A DNA stretch of 64,000 bases from Colletes latitarsis (lineage: Eukaryota > Arthropoda > Insecta > Hymenoptera > Colletidae), in NCBI RefSeq assembly GCF_051014445.1, contig NC_135136.1:22028001-22092000 (forward strand). Direction: 5' to 3'. This document shows, one piece after another, positions 36,635-48,931 of the stretch. Position numbers and translations under genes: made by a program. The number at the start of each line of letters is the position of its first letter. The stretch's first letter is position 1. The notes beneath the pieces were generated by a model. It was not told where the DNA came from, did no database searches, and worked only from the letters and a program-made list of their open reading frames with translations.

Positions 36635-39600
36635 ATACTTGTTGGCCAGATCCTGGGTTTTTTTCGTGTTTCAATCTCGTAGTAATGTGGTAACACATTG
36701 AGGCAGTCTATTAAACCTGGATTCGGACAGTATTTTAGAGGATAACACCGGTTAGGTCTGGGTTAGGTCTGGGTTATGCCCGCATCTGGCTCATGATTTT
36801 GCCTTCTTCGCATACTTGTTGGCCAGATCCTGGGTTTTTTTTCGTGTTTGAATCACGTAGTAATGTGGTAATACACTGAAGCGGACAATTAAACCTGGTT
36901 TCGATCAATATTTTAGAGGATATCACCGGTTAGGTCTGGGGTAGGTCTGGGATATGCGCGCATCTGGCTTATGCTTTCGCCTTTTTCGCAAACTTGTTGG
37001 CCAGATCCTGGGTTTTTTCGTGTTTGAATCACGTAGTAATGTTGTACCACACTGAGGAAGTCAATTAAACCTGGATTCGGACAGTATTTTAGAGGATAAC
37101 ACCGGTTAGGTCAGGGATAGGTCTGGGTTATGCCCGCATCTGGCTCATGATTTTGCCTTCTTCGCATACTTGTTGGCCAGATCCAGGGTTTTTTTCGTGT
37201 TTGAATCACGTGGTAATGTGGTAATACACTGAAGCAGTCAATAAAACCTGGTTTCGATCAATATTTTAGAGGATAACACCGGTTAGGTCTGGGTTAGGTC
37301 TGGGTTATGCCCGCATCTGGCTCATGATTTTGCCTTCTGCGCATACTTGTTGGCCAGATCCTGGGGTTTTTTCGTGTTTGAATCACGTAGTAATGTGGTA
37401 ACACACTGAAGCAGTCAATTCAAACTGGTTTCGATCAATATTTTAGAGGATAACACCGGTTAGGTCTGGGATAGGTCCGGGATATGCCCGCATCTGGCTC
37501 ATGATTTTGCCTTCTTCGCATACTTGTTGGCCAGATCCTGGGTTTTTTTCGTTTTTGAATCACGTAGTAATGTGGTAACACACTGAAGCTGTCAATTAAA
37601 CCTGGTTTCGATCAATATTTTAGAGGATAACACCGGTTAGGTCTGGGTTAGGTCTGGGAAATACGCGCATCTGGCTTATACTTTCGCCTTCTTCGCAATA
37701 CTTGTTGGCCAGATCCTGGGTTTTTTTCGTGTTTGATCACGTAGTAATGTGCTAACACACTGAAGCTGTCAATTAAACCTGGTTTCGATCAATATTTTAG
37801 AGGATAACACCGGTTAGGTGTGGGTTAGGTCCGGGATATGCCCGCATCTGGCTTATACTTTCGCCTTCTTCGCAATACTTGTTGGCCAGATCCTGGGTTT
37901 TTTCCGTGTTTGATCACGTAGTAATGTGGTAACACACTGAAGCAGTCAATAAAACCTGGTTTCGATCAATATTTTAGAGGATAACACCGGTTAGGTCTGG
38001 GTTAGGTCTGAGATTTGCGCGCATCTGGCTTATACTTTCGCCTTTTTCGCATACTTGTTGGCCAGATCCTGGGTTTTTTTCGTGTTTGAATCACGTAGTA
38101 AAGTGGTAACACACTGAAGCTGTCAATTAAACCTGGTTTCGATCAATATTTTAGAGGATAACACCGGCTAGGTCTGGGTTAGGTCTGGGTTATGCCCGCA
38201 TCTGGCTCATGATTTTGCCTTCTTCGCATAATTGTTGGCCAGATCCTGGGTTTTTTTCGTGTTTGAATAACGTAGTAATGTGGTAATACACTGAAGCAGT
38301 CAATTAAACCCGGTTTCGATCAATATTTTAGAGGATACCACCGGTTAGGTCTGGGTTAGGTCTGGGTTATGCCCGCATCTGGCTCATGATTTTGCCTTCT
38401 TCGCATACTTGTTGGCCAGATCCTGGGTATTTTTCGTGTTTGAATCACGTAGTAATGTGGTAACACACTGAAGCAGTCAATTAACCCTCGTTTCGATCAA
38501 TATTTTAGAGGATAACACCGGTTAGGTCTGGGTTAGGTCTGGGAAATACGCGCATCTGGCTTATACTTTCGCCTTCTTCGCAATACTTGTTGGCCAGATC
38601 CTGGGTTTTTTCCGTGTTTGATCACGTAGTAATGTGGTAACACACTGAAGCAGTCAATAAAACCTGGTTTCGATCAATATTTTAGAGGATAACACCGGTT
38701 AGGTCTGGGATAGGTCCGGGATATGCCCGCATCTGGCTCATGATTTTGCCTTGTTCGCATACTTGTTGGCCAGATCCTGGGTTTTTTTCGTGTTTGAATC
38801 ACGTAGTAATGTGGTAATACACTGAAGCAGTCAATTAAACCTGGTTTTGATCAATATTTTAGAGGATAACACCGGTTAGGTCTGGGTTAGGGCTGGGCTA
38901 TGCCAGCATCTGGCTCATGATTTTGCCTTCTTCGCATACTTGTTGGCCAGATCCTGGGTTTTTTTTCGTGTTTGAATCACGTAGTAATGTGGTAATACAC
39001 TGAAGCAGTCAATAAAACCTGGTTTCGATCAATATTTTAGAGGATAACACCGGTTAGGTCTGGGTTAGGTCTGGGTTATGCCCGCATCTGGCTCATGATT
39101 TTGCCTTCTTCGCATACTTGTTGGCCAGATCCTGGGTTTTTTTCGTGTTTGAATCACGTAGTAATGTGGTAATACACTGAAGCAGTCAATAAAACCTGGT
39201 TTCGATCAATATTTTAGAGGATAACACCGGTTAGGTCTGGGTTAGGTCTGGGTTATGCCCGCATCTGGCTCATGATTTTGCCTTCTTCGCATACTAGTTG
39301 GCCAGATCCTGGGTTTTTTTCGTGTTTGAATCACGAAGTAATGTGGTAATACACTGAAGCAGTCAGTTTAACCTGGTTTCGATCAATATTTTAGAGGATA
39401 ACACCGGTTAGGTCTGGGATAGGTCCGGGATATGCCCGCATCTGGCTCATGATTTTGCCTTCTTCGCATACTTGTTGGCCAGATCCTGGGTTTTTTTCGT
39501 GTTTGAATCACGTAGTAATGTGGTAACACACTGAAGCTGTCAATTAAACCTGGTTTCGATCAATATTTTAGAGGATAACACCGGTTAGGTCTGGGTTAGG

Positions 39601-42600
39601 TCTGGGTTATGCCCGCATCTGGCTCATGATTTTGCCTTCTTCGCATACTTGTTGGCCAGATCCTGGGTTTTTTCCGTGTTTGAATCACGTAGTAATGTGG
39701 TAACACACTGAAGCAGTCAATTAAACCTGGTTTCGATCAATATTTCAGAGGATAACACCGGTTAGGTCTGGGTTAGGTCTGGGAAATGGGCGCATCTGGC
39801 TTATACTTTCGCCTTCTTCGCATACTTGTTGGCCAGATCCTGGGTTTTTTTCGTGTTTGTATCACGTAGGAATGTGGTAACACACTGAAGCTGTCAATTA
39901 AACCTGGTTTCGATCAATATTTTAGAGGATAACACCGGTTAGGTCTGGGATAGGTCCGGGATATGCCTGCATCTGGCTCATGATTTTGCCTTCTTCGCAT
40001 ACTTGTTGGCCAGATCCTGGTTTTTTTTCGTGTTTGAATCACGTAGTAATGTGGTAACACACTGAAGCTATCAATTAAACCTGGTTTCGATCAATATTTT
40101 AGAGGATAACACCGGTTAGGTCTGGGTTAGGTCTGGGTTATGCCCGCATCTGGCTCATGATTTTGCCTTCTGCGCATACTTGTTGGCCAGATCCTGGGGT
40201 TTTTTCGTGTTTGAATCACGTAGTAATGTGGTAACACACTGAAGCAGTCAATTAAACCTGGTTTCGATCAATATATTAGAGGATAACACCGGTTAGGTCT
40301 GGGATAGGTCCGGGATATGCCCGCATCTGTCTCATGATTTTGCCTTCTTCGCATACTTGTTGGCTAGATCCTGGGTTTTTTTCGTGTTTGAATCACGTAG
40401 TAATGTGGTAACACACTGAAGCTGTCAATTAAACCTGGTTTCGATCAGTATTTTAGAGGATAACACCGGTTAGGTCTGGGTTAGGTCTGGGTTATGCCCG
40501 CATCTGGCTCATGATTTTGCCTTCTTCGCATACTTGTTGGCCAGATCCTGGGTTTTTTCCGTGTTTGAATCACGTAGGAATGTGGTAACACACTGAAGCA
40601 GTCAATTAAACCTGGTTTCGATCAATATTTTAGAGGATAACACCAGTTAGGTGTGGGTTAGGTCCGGGATATGCCCGCATCTGGCTCATGATTTTGCCTT
40701 CTTCGCATACTTGTTGGCCAGATCCTGGGTTTTTTTCGTGTTTCAATCACGTAGTAATGTGGTAATACACTGAAGCAGTCAATAAAACCTGGTTTCGATC
40801 AATATTTTAGAGGATAACACCGGTTAGGTCTGGGTTAGGTCTGGGTTATGCCCGCATCTGGCTCATGATTTTGCCTTCTTCGCATACTTGTTGGCCAGAT
40901 CCTGGGTTTTTTCCGTGTTTGAATCACGTAGTAATGTGGTAACACACTGAAGCAGTCAATTAAACCTGGTTTCGATCAATATTTCAGAGGATAACACCGG
41001 TTAGGTCTGGGTTAGGTCTGGGAAATGGGCGCATCTGGCTTATACTTTCGCCTTCTTCGCATACTTGTTGGCCAGATCCTGGGTTTTTTTCGTGTTTGTA
41101 TCACGTAGGAATGTGGTAACACATTGAAGCTGTCAATTAAACCTGGTTTCGATCAATATTTTAGAGGATAACACCGGTTAGGTCTGGGGTAGGTCTGGGA
41201 TATGCGCGCATCTGGCTTATGCTTTCGCCTTTTTCGCAAACTTGTTGGCCAGATCCTGGGTTTTTTCGTGTTTGAATCACGTAGTAATGTTGTACCACAC
41301 TGAGGAAGTCAATTAAACCTGGATTCGGACAGTATTTTAGAGGATAACACCGGTTAGGTCAGGGATAGGTCTGGGTTATGCCCGCATCTGGCTCATGATT
41401 TTGCCTTCTTCGCATACTTGTTGGCCAGATCCTGGGTTTTTTTCGTGTTTGAATCACGTGGTAATGTGGTAATACACTGAAGCAGTCAATAAAACCTGGT
41501 TTCGATCAATATTTTAGAGGATAACACCGGCTAGGTCTGGGTTAGGTCTGGGTTATGCCCGCATCTGGCTCATGATTTTGCCTTCTTCGCATAATTGTTG
41601 GCCAGATCCTGGGTTTTTTTCGTGTTTGAATAACGTAGTAATGTGGTAATACACTGAAGCAGTCAATTAAACCCGGTTTCGATCAATATTTTAGAGGATA
41701 CCACCGGTTAGGTCTGGGTTATGCCCGCATCTGGCTCATGATTTTGCCTTCTTCGCATACTTGTTGGCCAGATCCTGGGTATTTTTCGTGTTTGAATCAC
41801 GTAGTAATGTGGTAACACACTGAAGCAGTCAATTAACCCTCGTTTCGATCAATATTTTAGAGGATAACACCGGTTAGGTCTGGGTTAGGTCTGGGTTATG
41901 CCCGCATCTGGCTCATGATTTTGCCTTCTTCGCATACTTGTTGGCCAGATCCTGGGGTTTTTCCGTGTTTGAATCACGTAGTAATGTGGTAACACACTGA
42001 AGCAGTCAATAAAACCTGGTTTCGATCAATATTTTAGAGGATAACACCGGTTAGGTCTGGGATAGGTCCGGGATATGCCCGCATCTGGCTCATGATTTTG
42101 CCTTGTTCGCATACTTGTTGGCCAGATCCTGGGTTTTTTTCGTGTTTGAATCACGTAGTAATGTGGTAATACACTGAAGCAGTCAATTAAACCTGGTTTT
42201 GATCAATATTTTAGAGGATAACACCGGTTAGGTCTGGGTTAGGGCTGGGCTATGCCAGCATCTGGCTCATGATTTTGCCTTCTTCGCATACTTGTTGGCC
42301 AGATCCTGGGTTTTTTTTCGTGTTTGAATCACGTAGTAATGTGGTAATACACTGAAGCAGTCAATAAAACCTGGTTTCGATCAATATTTTAGAGGATAAC
42401 ACCGGTTAGGTCTGGGATAGGTCCGGGATATGCCCGCATCTGGCTCATGATTTTGCCTTCTTCGCATACTTGTTGGCCAGATCCTGGGTTTTTTTCGTGT
42501 TTGAATCACGTAGTAATGTGGTAACACACTGAAGCTGTCAATTAAACCTGGTTTCGATCAATATTTTAGAGGATAACACCGGTTAGGTCTGGGTTAGGTC

Positions 42601-43735
42601 TGGGTTATGCCCGCATCTGGCTCATGATTTTGCCTTCTTCGCATACTTGTTGGCCAGATCCTGGGTTTTTTCCGTGTTTGAATCACGTAGTAATGTGGTA
42701 ACACACTGAAGCAGTCAATTAAACCTGGTTTCGATCAATATTTCAGAGGATAACACCGGTTAGGTCTGGGTTAGGTCTGGGAAATGGGCGCATCTGGCTT
42801 ATACTTTCGCCTTCTTCGCATACTTGTTGGCCAGATCCTGGGTTTTTTTCGTGTTTGTATCACGTAGGAATGTGGTAACACACTGAAGCTGTCAATTAAA
42901 CCTGGTTTCGATCAATATTTTAGAGGATAACACCGGTTAGGTCTGGGATAGGTCCGGGATATGCCTGCATCTGGCTCATGATTTTGCCTTCTTCGCATAC
43001 TTGTTGGCCAGATCCTGGGTTTTTTTCGTGTTTGAATCACGTAGTAATGTGGTAACACACTGAAGCTGTCAATTAAACCTGGTTTCGATCAATATTTTAG
43101 AGGATAACACCGGTTAGGTCTGGGTTAGGTCTGGGTTATGCCCGCATCTGGCTCATGATTTTGCCTTCTGCGCATACTTGTTGGCCAGATCCTGGGGTTT
43201 TTTCGTGTTTGAATCACGTAGTAATGTGGTAACACACTGAAGCAGTCAATTAAACCTGGTTTCGATCAATATTTTAGAGGATAACACCGGTTAGGTCTGG
43301 GATAGGTCCGGGATATGCCCGCATCTGTCTCATGATTTTGCCTTCTTCGCATACTTGTTGGCTAGATCCTGGGTTTTTTTCGTGTTTGAATCACGTAGTA
43401 ATGTGGTAACACACTGAAGCTGTCAATTAAACCTGGTTTCGATCAGTATTTTAGAGGATAACACCGGTTAGGTCTGGGTTAGGTCTGGGTTATGCCCGCA
43501 TCTGGCTCATGATTTTGCCTTCTTCGCATACTTGTTGGCCAGATCCTGGGTTTTTTCCGTGTTTGAATCACGTAGGAATGTGGTAACACACTGAAGCAGT
43601 CAATTAAACCTGGTTTCGATCAATATTTTAGAGGATAACACCAGTTAGGTGTGGGTTAGGTCCGGGATATGCCCGCATCTGGCTCATGATTTTGCCTTCT
43701 TCGCATACTTGTTGGCCAGATCCTGGGTTTTTTTT
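36635..43735. repeat. Right-domain superunit, copy 2 (about 7.1 kb)
   Basis: This partner of 29389-36310 has three extra monomers at about 38830-39361 and lacks the two monomers at 34638-34990. It shows its own 19-monomer periodicity: TTAGGGCTGGGC lies at 38887 and 42239, 3352 bp apart. Private changes include ATCCAGGGTTT near 37184, GTTTTTGAATC near 37551, CATACTAGTTGG near 39290 and AATATATTAGAGG near 40270. Confidence 0.84.
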
Positions 43736-45345
43736 CGTGTTTGAATCACGTAGTAATGTGGTAATACACTGAAGCAGTCAATAAAACCTGGTTTCGATCA
43801 ATATTTTAGAGGATAACACCGGTTAGGTCTGGGTTAGGTCTGGGTTATGCCCGCATCTGGCTCATGATTTTGCCTTCTTCGCATACTTGTTGGCCAGATC
43901 CTGGGTTTTTTTCGTGTTTGAATCACGTAGTAATGTGGTAATACACTGAAGCACTCAATAAAACCTGGTTTCGATCAATATTTTAGAGGATAACACCGGT
44001 TAGGTCTGGGTTAGGTCTGGGTTATGCCCGCATCTGGCTCATGATTTTGCCTTCTTCGCATACTTGTTGGCCAGATCCTGGGTTTTTTTCGTGTTTGAAT
44101 CACGAAGTAATGTGGTAATACACTGAAGCAGTCAGTTTAACCTGGTTTCGATCAATATTTTAGAGGATAACACCGGTTAGGTCTGGGATAGGTCCGGGAT
44201 ATGCCCGCATCTGGCTCATGATTTTGCCTTCTTCGCATACTTGTTGGCCAGATCCTGGGTTTTTTTCGTGTTTGAATCACGTAGTAATGTGGTAACACAC
44301 TGAAGCTGTCAATTAAACCTGGTTTCGATCAATATTTTAGAGGATAACACCGGTTAGGTCTGGGTTAGGTCTGGGTTATGCCCGCATCTGGCTCATGATT
44401 TTGCCTTCTTCGCATACTTGTTGGCCAGATCCTGGGTTTTTTCCGTGTTTGAATCACGTAGTAATGTGGTAACACACTGAAGCAGTCAATTAAACCTGGT
44501 TTCGATCAATATTTCAGAGGATAACACCGGTTAGGTCTGGGTTAGGTCTGGGAAATGGGCGCATCTGGCTTATACTTTCGCCTTCTTCGCATACTTGTTG
44601 GCCAGATCCTGGGTTTTTTTCGTGTTTGTATCACGTAGGAATGTGGTAACACACTGAAGCTGTCAATTAAACCTGGTTTCGATCAATATTTTAGAGGATA
44701 ACACCGGTTAGGTCTGGGATAGGTCCGGGATATGCCTGCATCTGGCTCATGATTTTGCCTTCTTCGCATACTTGTTGGCCAGATCCTGGGTTTTTTTCGT
44801 GTTTGAATCACGTAGTAATGTGGTAACACACTGAAGCTGTCAATTAAACCTGGTTTCGATCAATATTTTAGAGGATAACACCGGTTAGGTCTGGGTTAGG
44901 TCTGGGTTATGCCCGCATCTGGCTCATGATTTTGCCTTCTGCGCATACTTGTTGGCCAGATCCTGGGGTTTTTTCGTGTTTGAATCACGTAGTAATGTGG
45001 TAACACACTGAAGCAGTCAATTAAACCTGGTTTCGATCAATATTTTAGAGGATAACACCGGTTAGGTCTGGGATAGGTCCGGGATATGCCCGCATCTGTC
45101 TCATGATTTTGCCTTCTTCGCATACTTGTTGGCTAGATCCTGGGTTTTTTTCGTGTTTGAATCACGTAGTAATGTGGTAACACACTGAAGCTGTCAATTA
45201 AACCTGGTTTCGATCAGTATTTTAGAGGATAACACCGGTTAGGTCTGGGTTAGGTCTGGGTTATGCCCGCATCTGGCTCATGATTTTGCCTTCTTCGCAT
45301 ACTTGTTGGCCAGATCCTGGGTTTTTTCCGTGTTTGAATCACGTA
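43736..45345. repeat. Third, partial superunit copy
   Basis: From about 43736 the array follows 34541-36150 at +9195 bp, with GTCAGTTTAACC at 34936 and 44131 and AAATGGGCGC near 35358 and 44553. It departs at about 45346, where CACGTAGTAATG replaces CACGTAGGAATG. One private change is GAAGCACTC near 43950. Confidence 0.8.
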
Positions 45346-45404
45346 GTAATGTGGTAACACACTGAAGCAGTCAATTAAACCTGGTTTCGATCAATATTTC
45401 AGAG

Positions 45405-48400
45405 GATAACACCGGTTAGGTCTGGGTTAGGTCTGGGAAATGGGCGCATCTGGCTTATACTTTCGCCTTCTTCGCATACTTGTTGGCCAGATCCTGGGTT
45501 TTTTTCGTGTTTGTATCACGTAGGAATGTGGTAACACACTGAAGCTGTCAATTAAACCTGGTTTCGATCAATATTTTAGAGGATAACACCGGTTAGGTCT
45601 GGGTTAGGTCTGGGTTATGCCCGCATCTGGCTCATGATTTTGCCTTCTTCGCATACTTGTTGGCCAGATCCTGGGTTTTTTTCGTGTTTGAATCACGTAT
45701 GTAATGTGCTAACACACTGAAGCTGTCAATTAAACCTGGTTTCGATCAATATTTTAGAGGATAACACCGGTTAGGTCTGGGTTAGGTCTGGGTTATGCCC
45801 GCATCTGGCTCATGATTTTGCCTTCTTCGCATACTTGTTGGCCAGATCCTGGGTTTTTTCCGTGTTTGATCACGTAGTAATGTGGTAACACATTGAAGCA
45901 GTCAATAAAACCTGGTTTCGATCAATATTTTAGAGGATAACACCGGTTAGGTCTGGGTTAGGTCTGGGATTTGCGCGCATCTGGCTTATACTTTCGCCTT
46001 TTTCGCAAACTTGTTGGCCAGATCCTGGGTATTTTCCGTGTTTGAATCACGTAGTAATGTGGTAACACACTGAAGCAGTCAATTAAACCTGGATTCGATC
46101 AATATTTCAGAGGATAACCCCGGTTAGGTCTGGGTTAGGTCTGGGATTTGCGCGCATCTGGCTTATACTTTCGCCATTTTCGCAAACTTGTTGGCCAGAT
46201 CCTGGGTATTTTCCGTGTTTGAATCACGTAGTAATTTGGTAACACACTGAAGCAATCAATTAAACCTGGATTCGATCAATATTTCAGAGGATAACCCCGG
46301 TTAGGTCTGGGTTAGGTCTGGGTTATGCCCGCATCTGGCTCATGATATTGCCTTCTTCGCATACTTGTTGGCCAGATCCTGGGTTTTTTTCGTGTTTCAA
46401 TCACGTAGTAATGTGGTAACATACTGAGGCAGTCTATTAAACCTGGATTCGGACAGTATTTTAGAGGATAACAACGGTTAGGTCTGGGTTAGGTCTGGGT
46501 TATGCCCGCATCTGGCTCATGATTTTGCCTTCTTCGCATACTTGTTGGCCAGATCCTGGGTTTTTTTCGTGTTTGAATCACGTAGTAATGTGGTAATACA
46601 CTGAAGCAGTCAATTAAACCTGGTTTCGATCAATATTTTAGAGGATACCACCGGTTAGGTCTGGGTTAGGTCTGGGTTATGCCCGCATCTGGCTCATGAT
46701 TTTGCCTTCTTCGCATACTTGTTGGCCAGATCCTGGGTTTTTTTCGTGTTTCAATCACGTAGTAATGTGGTAACACACTGAAGCTGTCAATTAAACCTGG
46801 TTTCGATCAATATTTTAGAGGATAACACCGGTTAGGTCTGGGTTAGGTCTGGGTTATGCCCGCATCTGGCTCATGATTTTGCCTTCTTCGCATACTTGTT
46901 GGCCAGATCCTGGGTTTTTTTCGTGTTTGAATCACGTAGTAATGTGGTAACACACTGAAGCTGTCAATTAAGCCTGGTTTCGATCAATATTTTAGAGGAT
47001 ACCACCGGTTAGGTCTGGGTTAGGTCTGGGTTATGCCCGCATCTGGCTCATGATTTTGCCTTCTTCGCATACTTGTTGGCCAGATCCTGGGTTTTTTTCG
47101 TGTTTGAATCACGTAGTAATGTGGTAATACACTGAAGCAGTCAATAAAACCTGGTTTCGATCAATATTTTAGAGGATAACACCGGTTAGGTCTGGGTTAT
47201 GCCCGCATCTGGCTCATGATTTTGCCTTCTTCGCATACTTGTTGGCCAGATCCTGGGGTTTTTTCGTGTTTGAATCACGTAGTAATGTGGTAACGCACTC
47301 AAGCAGTCAATTAAACCTGGTTTCGATCAATATTTCAGAGGATAACACCGGTTAGGTCTGGGTTAGGTCTGGGTTATGCCCGCATCTGGCTCATGATTTT
47401 GCCTTCTTCGCATACTTGTTGGCCAGATCCTGGGTTTTTTTCGAGTTTGAATCACGTTGTAATGTGGTAATACCCTGAAGCAGTCAATTAAACCTGGTTT
47501 CGATCAATATTTTAGAGGATAACACCGGTTAGGTCTGGGTTAGGTCTGGGTTATGCCCGCATCTGGCTCATGATTTTGCCTTCTTCGCATACTTGTTGGC
47601 CAGAACCTGGGTTTTTTCCGTCTTTGATCACGTAGTAATGTGGTAACACACTGAAGCAGTCAATAAAACCTGGTTTCGATCAATATTTTAGAGGATAACA
47701 CCGGTTAGGTCTGGGTTAGGTCTGGGATTTGCGCGCATCTGGTGTATACTTTCGCCTTTTTCGCAAACTTGTTGGCCAGATCCTGGGTTTTTTTCGTGTT
47801 TGGATCACGTAGTAATGTGGTAACACACTGAGGCTGTCAATTAAACCTGGTTTCGATCAATATTTTAGAGGATAACACCGGTTAGGTCTGGGTTAGGTCT
47901 GGGTTATGACCGCATCTGGCTCATGATTTTGCCTTCTTCGCATACTTGTTGGCCAGATCTTGGGTTTTTTTCGTGTTTCAATCACGTAGTAATGTGGTAA
48001 CACACTGAGGCAGTCAATTAAACCTGGATGCGGACAGTATTTTAGAGGATAACACCGGTTAGGTCTGGGTTGGGTCTGGGTTATGCCCGCATCTGGCTCA
48101 TGATTTTGCCTTCTTCGCATACTTGTTGGCGAGATCCTGGCTTTTTTTCGTGTTTGAATCACGTAGTAATGTGGTAATACACTGAAGCAGTCAATTAAAC
48201 CTGGTTTCGATCAATATTTTACAGGATACCACCGGTTAGGTCTGGGTTAGGTCTGGGTTATGCCCGCATCTGGCTCATGATTTTGCCTTCTTCGCATACT
48301 TGTTGGCCAGATCCTGGGGTTTTTTCGTGTTTCAATCACGTGGTAATGTGGTAACACATTGAGGCAGTCTATTAAACCTGGATTCGGATAGTATTTTAGA

Positions 48401-48931
48401 GGATAACACCGGTTAGGTCTGGGTTAGGTCTGGGTTATGCCCGCATCTGGCACATGATTTTGCCTTCTTCGCATACTTGTTGGCCAGATCCTGGGTTTTT
48501 TTCGTGTTTCAATCACGTGGTAATGTGGTAATACACTGAAGCAGTCAATGAAACCTGGTTTCGATCAATATTTTAGAGGATAACACCGGTTAGGTCTGGG
48601 TTAGGTCTGGGTTATGCCCGCATCTGGCTCATGATTTTGCCTTCTTCGCATACTTGTTGGCCAGATCCTGGGTTTTTTTCGTGTTTCAATCACGTAGTAA
48701 TGTGGTAATACACTGAAGAGTCAATTAAACCTGGTTTCGATCAATATTTTAGAGGATAACACCGGTTAGGTCTGGGTTAGGTCTGGGTTATGCCCGCATC
48801 TGGCTCATGATTTTGCCTTCTTCGCATACTTGTTGGCCAGATCCTGGGTTTTTTTCGTGTTTGAATCACGTAGTAATGTGGTAACACACTGAAGCTGTCA
48901 ATTAAACCTGGTTTCGATCAATATTTCAGAG
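45405..48931. repeat. 20-monomer higher-order unit, copy 1 (3527 bp)
   Basis: Private markers repeat 3527 bp on. These are CACGTATGTAATGTGC (45694 and 49221), TCGCCATTTTCGC (46171 and 49698) and TAATTTGGTAAC (near 46230 and 49757). The right half (about 47.0-48.9 kb) carries left-domain variants such as CGTCTTTGATC at 47619 and TTTCGAGTTTG near 47440. These are followed by a run resembling 24.65-25.6 kb, including the one-base-deleted GAAGAGTC at 48715. One monomer near 47188 has a single TTAGGTCTGGG. Confidence 0.85.

Noticed and set aside
47893..48162. 89-codon minus-strand open frame
   Set aside because: Copy of the frame at 21731-22000 with a few changes, moved with its higher-order block. 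Not a gene.
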